Shown here piece by piece: positions 14,952 through 19,235 of a stretch of 19,235 nt of DNA. This DNA is from DASUMP01 sp036277635 (GTDB lineage Bacteria > Actinomycetota > Acidimicrobiia > IMCC26256 > PALSA-610): NCBI GenBank assembly GCA_036277635.1, contig DASUMP010000275.1, positions 1 through 19,235 on the forward strand, given 5' to 3'. Position numbers and translations under genes: made by a program. Every line of letters begins with the position of its first letter. The stretch's first letter is position 1. The notes under the pieces are model-generated. The model did not search any database. It had not been told where the DNA came from and saw only the letters and a program-made list of their open reading frames with translations.

Positions 14952-15866
14952 TCACCAGTCGACCTCGGCGCACCCCGCGTGGTCGTCGGGCTCGACCTGC
15001 AGCGTCGCGTGCGCGATCGCGTGCTCGGAGCGCAGCAGCGCCCGGGCGTCGTCGAGCACGCCGTGGAGATCCGTCGCCGAGGTCACGACGAGGTGCGCGG
15101 AGAGCACATCCATGTCGGAGGTCAGCGTCCATACGTGCAGGTCGTGGACGTCGACCACGCCGGGGAGCCGGGCGAGATCGGCGCGCACCGCGTCGACGTC
15201 GATGTGCGGCGGCGCGCTCTGGAGGAGCACACGCGCGGCTGAACGACCGAGCGCGACGGCGCGCGGGAGGATGAACAGCGCGATCACGGCACCCGCGACC
15301 GCGTCGATCTCGCGGACGTCGGTGATCGCGACGAGAGCAGCCGCCACGACCACCGCGATCGAGCCGATGAGGTCCGCGAGCACCTCGAGCTGCGCGCCGC
15401 GCACGTTGATGCTCTCGTCGGCGCCGGGTCGCAGCGCGAGGTACGCGGCGAGGTTCACGATCAGCCCCACGGTTGCCGCCGCGAGCACCCAGCCGGCGTC
15501 GATGCGCGGCGGGTCGTCGATGCGCTGCACGGCTTCGACGAGCACGTAGACGGCGACGCCGACGAGCAGGACCGCGTTCACCAACGCGGCGAGGATCTCG
15601 AGCCGATACCACCCGAACGTGTGCTGTGGGTCGCGGCCGCGGCCGCGGCGATCGGCGACGCGCACCGCGGCGAGAGCCATGCCGATCCCGAGCGCGTCGG
15701 TCAGCACGTGCCCGGTGTCGGAGAGCAGTGCGAGGGAGTCGAACGCGATCGCGGCGGCCCCCTGCACGACGACGAGGGCGGTCGTCATCACGAGCACGAG
15801 CAGGAGTCGATGGGCGTGCCGCGCGCCGGCGCGTCCCGCGGCTCGGTGCCCGTGGTCGTGCGCCAT
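14952..15866 (-). CDS. cation diffusion facilitator family transporter (CzcD type)
   Basis: A 304-residue proton-coupled exporter of Zn2+ or similar divalent metals. Six membrane segments span ~20-205. The membrane metal site in TM2 is present (H53 and D57 in SDTGHVLTD). In TM5 the usual His is Glu: E161 and D165 in QLEVLADLIGS. Other marks: HTFGWYRLEILAALVNA (82-98); a soluble C-terminal domain (~208-304) with VHDLHVWTL (240-248), H258 and a late EPDDHAGC. The N-terminus is His-rich (MAHDHGH). ATG 15866 is preferred; GTG 15872 would add two residues. It is the third gene of a leftward run after the sigma factor and the His-motif membrane protein (30-bp gap), which suggests coregulation with the copper-type module. 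Cobalt, zinc or another metal cannot be distinguished. Confidence 0.92.
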   Translation of the reverse strand: MAHDHGHRAAGRAGARHAHRLLLVLVMTTALVVVQGAAAIAFDSLALLSDTGHVLTDALGIGMALAAVRVADRRGRGRDPQHTFGWYRLEILAALVNAVLLVGVAVYVLVEAVQRIDDPPRIDAGWVLAAATVGLIVNLAAYLALRPGADESINVRGAQLEVLADLIGSIAVVVAAALVAITDVREIDAVAGAVIALFILPRAVALGRSAARVLLQSAPPHIDVDAVRADLARLPGVVDVHDLHVWTLTSDMDVLSAHLVVTSATDLHGVLDDARALLRSEHAIAHATLQVEPDDHAGCAEVDW

Positions 15867-15896
15867 GCCCACAGCGTCGCGCGCTGACGCAGGTGG

Positions 15897-16946
15897 TCAG
15901 GCGGGATGGTCTTCGGGGGCGGCGGTCGTCACCGCGGCGACGTCACCGGTCCGGCGCAGGTGGAGCGCGGCCGCGACCACGGTGCCCACGCCCACGCCGA
16001 CCACGAGCCCGGCGAGAGCGCGGGCGAGGTCGGCGGGGACGTCGGTCGGCAGGAGCGCGCGGCCGAGCCACGGGAGCTGGCCGAGCGCGAGGGCGAGCGT
16101 CACGACGACGGCGGCGAGCAACACCATCGGTGTGGTGTCATCGGGGTCGCCGCGCCGCGCGGAACGCGCGAGGCGCACCAGAGCCCAGGCCGCGAGCGCA
16201 CCACCGGCGAGCGTATAGATCCCTTCGAACAGCTTGGTGGGGCCGCTGCGGGTCGTCGCGCCCCACCGGCCGACGACGTCGAGCAGCGCGGACCCCGTCA
16301 GGGCGATGAGCCCGGCGAGGAGCACGATCGGCCACCACCGCGTGCGTGACGCGACCGCCATCGCGATCGCGACGCCGGCTCCGAGGGCGAGGGGACCGAC
16401 CGGCGACGGCGCGTCGCGCTGCACGATGTCGCCGCGCACCACGATCTCGCGGCCGCCGGCGACGAGCGTGATCTCCCAGGTGCTCAGGATCTGCTCGCCG
16501 TCGTCGGGCTCGCTGCCCATCCAGTGCGCGCGGTGATCGTGCCAACGAACGACCCGCCCCGAGCCGATTCGCTCCCAGTCGGGAGTCGCGGACGCGTCGA
16601 ATCCGGCCGGGGGCGTCTCGGATCGGATGTCCTGCTCGTTCCAGAACGTCGCCGGGGACCGCCGGTTGCGGAACACGCCGTCGGGACCGACACGGAGGTA
16701 CGGCTCGGCGTCGTAACCGAGGACGGTGACCTCGTTCGCCGTGTGGTTGCGCACCTCGACGTGCTCGCCCACGTCGACGATCCGCACGTCGAGACCCGAG
16801 ATCTCAGGGGTCACCGAGCGGACGCGCGGCTCCTGGTTCGTCGCGGGGACGCTCTCGGCGCCGTGGGCACCCGCCGGTGTCGCGAGCGCGACGACGGCAC
16901 ACGTGGTGACGCCGGCGAACAGCACCGAACGGCGCGGGTACCTCAC
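15897..16946 (-). CDS. uncharacterised exported membrane protein with WHDHRAHWM motif
   Basis: A 349-residue protein resembling a conserved but uncharacterised actinobacterial family that I recognise only by pattern. The signal peptide (RYPRRSVLF, hydrophobic core ~8-23) should be cut at AGA-HG, leaving H28 as the mature N-terminus. An extracytoplasmic beta-rich domain (~28-180) holds VEVRNHTANEVTVLGYDAEPYLRVGPDGVFRN in its middle (63-94) and RWHDHRAHWMG (134-144) with H136, H138 and H141. Then come five or so membrane segments (~183-335) and an acidic, His-containing tail. Both the free N-terminal His and the HxHxxH cluster could bind copper. It follows the sigma-factor gene by 44 bp and precedes the CDF exporter by 30 bp. 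GTG 16946 has GATCAT six bases upstream. Confidence 0.78.
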   Translation of the reverse strand: MRYPRRSVLFAGVTTCAVVALATPAGAHGAESVPATNQEPRVRSVTPEISGLDVRIVDVGEHVEVRNHTANEVTVLGYDAEPYLRVGPDGVFRNRRSPATFWNEQDIRSETPPAGFDASATPDWERIGSGRVVRWHDHRAHWMGSEPDDGEQILSTWEITLVAGGREIVVRGDIVQRDAPSPVGPLALGAGVAIAMAVASRTRWWPIVLLAGLIALTGSALLDVVGRWGATTRSGPTKLFEGIYTLAGGALAAWALVRLARSARRGDPDDTTPMVLLAAVVVTLALALGQLPWLGRALLPTDVPADLARALAGLVVGVGVGTVVAAALHLRRTGDVAAVTTAAPEDHPA

Positions 16947-16952
16947 GGTCCG

Positions 16953-16958
16953 ATGATC
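16953..16958 (-). promoter_or_regulatory. candidate internal -10 element before the His-motif membrane protein
   Basis: GATCAT on the minus strand, six bases before GTG 16946, in the 44-bp gap after the sigma-factor gene. It would allow separate leaderless transcription in addition to readthrough. Confidence 0.25.
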
Positions 16959-16990
16959 GCGCCGCGGCCGGCAGCGCTCGTGATCGGCGC

Positions 16991-17530
16991 TCAGGCGGTT
17001 GCCGCCGCGTCGCCGAGGAGCGCGACCAGGTCGGCGCGTGCGCGCGCGACTCGTGAGCGGATCGTCCCGACCGGCACCCCACACGCAGTCGCGGCCTCGT
17101 CGTAGCTCAGCCCGAGCATCTGCGTCAGGACGAAGGCCTCGCGCCGATCGGCCCCGAGTGCACCGAGCAGCGCCGCGACGGCGGAGTCGCTCTGGTCGTG
17201 CGCGGGTCGGCTCCCCGGATCGTCGAGCGCGTGGGTCGCCTCGAGGCGGCGGACGAGCCGGCGGCGGCGCTGCCGGGTCCGGACCGCGTCGGCGCACGCG
17301 CGGCGGGCGATCGCGAGCATCCAGGTGCGCCCGCTGGCGTCGGCCCGGTACTGCGGCAGGGCGCGGACGATCCGGGCGAAGGACTCCTGGGTGAGGTCGT
17401 CGGCGCTGGCCCGGTCGACGAGATGGGCACAGAGCCGCCACACGTCGGGCTGCCCACCGCGCACGGCCGCCGCGAGCGCGACGCGGTCGCCGTCGCGCGC
17501 GTGCAGCAGGAGCCGCGTGAGGTCGTCCAC
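16991..17530 (-). CDS. ECF (sigma-70 family) RNA polymerase sigma factor, SigC-like
   Basis: A 179-residue group IV sigma factor with only regions 2 and 4. Region 2 spans ~25-92: QPDVWRLCAHLVD, ADDLTQESFARIVRALPQY (43-61) and RTWMLAIARRACAD (68-81), followed by a basic segment. Region 4 spans ~115-172 with VLTQMLGLSYDEAATACG (134-151) and recognition helix VGTIRSRVARAR (154-165). These blocks are strikingly like mycobacterial SigC (DVWRFVAYL, ADDLTQETF, RTWLLAIAR, LLTQLLGLSY, GCPVGTIRSRVARAR, recalled from memory). There is no SnoaL-type or other extra domain. GTG 17530 starts seven bases after a TACCGT -10. It heads the leftward set with the His-motif membrane protein and the CDF exporter, and is divergent from a zf-HC2 membrane protein that may be its anti-sigma factor. 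Confidence 0.93.
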   Translation of the reverse strand: MDDLTRLLLHARDGDRVALAAAVRGGQPDVWRLCAHLVDRASADDLTQESFARIVRALPQYRADASGRTWMLAIARRACADAVRTRQRRRRLVRRLEATHALDDPGSRPAHDQSDSAVAALLGALGADRREAFVLTQMLGLSYDEAATACGVPVGTIRSRVARARADLVALLGDAAATA

Positions 17531-17537
17531 CTCGCTG

Positions 17538-17567
17538 ACGGTAACGCGGGAACCACGGAAGCGTCAG
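17538..17567 (-). promoter_or_regulatory. candidate promoter of the ECF sigma factor gene
   Basis: On the minus strand CTGACG (17567-17562), 18-base spacer, TACCGT (17543-17538), then GTG 17530 after seven bases. It resembles a housekeeping promoter with a leaderless start rather than an ECF promoter. It overlaps the leader and Shine-Dalgarno sequence of the divergent gene. Confidence 0.4.
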
Positions 17568-17570
17568 GAG
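17566..17570 (+). promoter_or_regulatory. Shine-Dalgarno sequence that sets the zf-HC2 gene start
   Basis: AGGAG lies eight bases before GTG 17579 but fourteen before ATG 17585, so the GTG, two codons upstream, is the better start. Confidence 0.6.
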
Positions 17571-17578
17571 CGACCAAC

Positions 17579-18196
17579 GTGGACATGAGCTGTGACGAGT
17601 ATCGAGAGATCATCTCCGCGCGCCTCGACGGCGAGGAGCGGTCCGGCGAGTGGGAGCGTGCGGAGGCGCACCTCCTGGGGTGCGCGAGCTGTGCCCACTA
17701 CGAGGCCGCGGCACGAGACCTGCGGCGCGCGACGCGCGTCGTCCGGAGCGACGTGGTCCCCGACCTCACGGGAGCGATCCTCGCCGCCGTGGGTCCGAGC
17801 CGTTCGGTGACGGCCGACGCTGCGGAGCGTGCCGAGACGACGCGACCGCTGCGCGTCGCGCTCGGCGCGATCGCGCTGCTGCAGGTCGTGCTCGCGCTCC
17901 CCGCGCTCGTCGGGAGCGAGCCGGATGCGAACGCGACCCACCTCGCCCGCCATCTCGGTGCCTTCGACGTGGCGCTGGCGGTGGGATTCCTCGTGGTGGC
18001 GCTGCGACCCGCGCGCTTCCTTGCCGGGGCGTTGCCGGTCGCGGTCGCCGCCGTGGTCGGCATGCTGGGTGCGACGCTCGTCGACCTCGGATCCGGCGCG
18101 GGGGGAGCCACGGAGATGGCCCACGTGACGGAGGTGGCGGGGGTGTGCGCGATGTGGCTGCTCGGCCGCACGGCGCCGCGGACGGCGCTCGCGTGA
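17579..18196 (+). CDS. zf-HC2 domain membrane protein, candidate anti-sigma factor
   Basis: A 205-residue protein. The N-terminus is an anti-sigma-type zinc finger (zf-HC2): C5 in MSCDEYREIISARLDGE, then H31, C35 and C38 in AHLLGCASC, the HxxxCxxC layout of zinc-binding anti-sigma domains. A short linker (~55-88) leads to about four membrane segments (~91-111, ~127-142, ~148-170, ~183-197). Outer-facing loops carry histidines (ATHLARHLG at 119-127; MAHVTE at 180-185), which could sense a metal; this is inference. GTG 17579 is preferred over ATG 17585 because of the AGGAG spacing. It is divergent from the SigC-like gene with 48 bp between starts, and its TGA overlaps the GTG of the CopC-CopD gene by four bases. 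Anti-sigma function is inferred from domain and position. Confidence 0.87.
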   Translation: MDMSCDEYREIISARLDGEERSGEWERAEAHLLGCASCAHYEAAARDLRRATRVVRSDVVPDLTGAILAAVGPSRSVTADAAERAETTRPLRVALGAIALLQVVLALPALVGSEPDANATHLARHLGAFDVALAVGFLVVALRPARFLAGALPVAVAAVVGMLGATLVDLGSGAGGATEMAHVTEVAGVCAMWLLGRTAPRTALA

Positions 18197-19235
18197 TCCG
18201 TCGTCGACCCGCGGCTCGCGCCACGGGCGCGGCGATCGTCGCGGCGATCGTCGGGCTCATCGTCGTCGGCTCGGCCGGGCCCGCCGCCGCGCACGCGGTG
18301 CTCGAGGCGACCGAACCGGCCGCCGGCGTCTCCCTCGAGCGATCGCCCGACGAGATCGTGCTGCGGTACACCGAGGCCGTCGACCTCTCGGCCGCCTCGG
18401 TGCGTGTGTTCGACGCGCGTGGCGATCAGGTCGAGACGGGCGCGCTCGCGCACGCCGCAGGCGATCCGACGGCGGCCCGACTCGCGGTGGGCGGGCTCGG
18501 CGACGGTGCGTACGCGGTGACGTGGCGCGTCACGTCGGCCGACGGGCACCCCATCAGCGGAGCGTTCACCTTCGCGGTCGGCGACGCGGCGGCCGCCACC
18601 GACACCGAAGGGCTCGCCGCGCGGCTGCTTGCCGACGAGGGCGGGAGTGCATCGCTCGGCGCGGTGTACGCCGTGGTCCGCTTCCTGGCGTTCACCGCGG
18701 TGCTGCTGGTGATCGGTGGATGCGCGTACTTCGTGGTGATCGCCCCGTCGGGTCACGCGTCGCGTGCCACGCGCTCGGGGCTCACCGCCGCGCTCGTCGT
18801 CGGCGTGCTGACGGCGGTCGCCGCGATCGGACTGCAGGGCGCGCACGCCGCCGGCGGTGGGCTCGCGGACGCGCTGAGCGGCGACGTGGTCTCTGACTCG
18901 CTCGGCACGCGCTTCGGCCGCGCGTCGCTCGTACGAGCCGCCGCGTTGCTGTTGCTGGTGCCGTTGCTCGGCGCGATCCGGCGTCGGTCGACGGCGATCG
19001 GGCGCGCGCCGGCCGCGCTCGGCGCGCTCGGCAGCGTGGTCGCGCTCGGCACGTTCGCCGCGGCCGGCCATGCGTCCACCGGACGGTGGGTCGCCGTTGC
19101 GTTCGCCGCTGACGTCGTCCATCTCGGCGCCGCCGCGCTGTGGTTCGGCGGAGTCGTCGTGCTCGCGCTGGCGATCATGCCGCGCGACGTGGTCATCCGG
19201 GCGACCGAAGCTCGCGTCGCGCTCGCGCGCTTCTC
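18193..19235 (+). CDS. CopC-CopD fusion protein, partial at window end
   Basis: The frame starts at GTG 18193 (GTGA overlap with the preceding stop, hence translational coupling) and is open at the window edge with 347 codons visible. The signal peptide (IRRRPAARA, core ~13-30) is cut at AAA-HA, exposing H34 as the mature N-terminus. The CopC domain (~34-130) starts HAVLEATEPAAG and contains YTEAVDL, VTWRVTSADGHPISGAFTF (109-127) with D117 and H119; H34, D117 and H119 would be the Cu(II) ligands of the CopC family. The CopD part has membrane segments from ~160 and ends, as far as visible, in VVHLGAAALWFGGVVVLAL, typical of CopD helices. Role: periplasmic-side copper binding and membrane passage, usually import. 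It is cotranscribed with the zf-HC2 protein. Confidence 0.93.
   Translation, partial: MIRRRPAARATGAAIVAAIVGLIVVGSAGPAAAHAVLEATEPAAGVSLERSPDEIVLRYTEAVDLSAASVRVFDARGDQVETGALAHAAGDPTAARLAVGGLGDGAYAVTWRVTSADGHPISGAFTFAVGDAAAATDTEGLAARLLADEGGSASLGAVYAVVRFLAFTAVLLVIGGCAYFVVIAPSGHASRATRSGLTAALVVGVLTAVAAIGLQGAHAAGGGLADALSGDVVSDSLGTRFGRASLVRAAALLLLVPLLGAIRRRSTAIGRAPAALGALGSVVALGTFAAAGHASTGRWVAVAFAADVVHLGAAALWFGGVVVLALAIMPRDVVIRATEARVALARF

Noticed and set aside
15640..15656. GC-rich palindromic run (tandem GCGGCC units) inside the CDF gene
   Set aside because: It is explained by Arg/Gly codons in the loop ADRRGRGRDP of the exporter; no sign of a regulatory or recombination site.
15875..15891. GCGTC...GACGC inverted repeat between the CDF and His-motif genes as a terminator
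   Set aside because: Only a five-base stem in a 30-bp gap between two same-strand genes, and no U-tract; too weak to call.

Overview
The window is very GC-rich, uses many GTG starts and third-position G/C codons, and is gene-dense with short gaps (the longest is about 156 bp). Its gene content points to a high-GC actinobacterium: an Rpf-like transglycosylase, an F420-type luciferase-like oxidoreductase, a GlbO-type truncated globin, a SigC-like ECF sigma factor, a CopC-CopD fusion, and several genes that look leaderless. An Acidimicrobiia-like member is my guess, but the sequence alone does not settle it. I see no tRNA, rRNA, CRISPR array, insertion sequence or prophage gene.

Layout. 1-786 (-): 5'-truncated window edge of a luciferase-like (LLM) oxidoreductase gene. 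846-2981 (+): secreted subtilisin-type protease. 3000-3962 (-): secreted coiled-coil protein ending in an Rpf-like transglycosylase domain. 4119-5723 (+): DUF2079 membrane protein. 5728-8946: metabolic block with three short-chain dehydrogenases (5728-6477 -, 6549-7364 +, 8179-8946 -) and a sugar-phosphate isomerase/epimerase-like TIM barrel (7373-8179 -) whose start overlaps the stop of the third dehydrogenase. 9031-10353 (+): YibE/F-like membrane protein with a His-rich N-terminus. 10402-11328 (+): methionine aminopeptidase. 11342-13936: divergent Zn/Mn-type ABC importer (binding lipoprotein -, ATPase and permease +) with a palindrome in the shared control region. 13943-14320 (-): truncated hemoglobin. 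14424-14942 (+): SET-domain protein.

14952-19235 is the most interesting part. It holds a divergent module that looks built around copper or another transition metal. Leftward run SigC-like ECF sigma factor, an uncharacterised His-motif membrane protein, and a CDF cation exporter. Rightward run a zf-HC2 membrane protein (candidate anti-sigma factor) and a translationally coupled CopC-CopD fusion that leaves the window. Both the CopC part and the uncharacterised protein are predicted to begin with histidine after signal-peptide cleavage, as in copper-binding histidine-brace proteins.

A second theme is regulatory. Seven start codons lie exactly six bases after a hexamer with A at position 2 and T at position 6, and several more lie 7-9 bases after such a hexamer. 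This is the arrangement expected of leaderless transcripts starting at the start codon. All functional calls rest on motif recognition by eye; no database search was possible.
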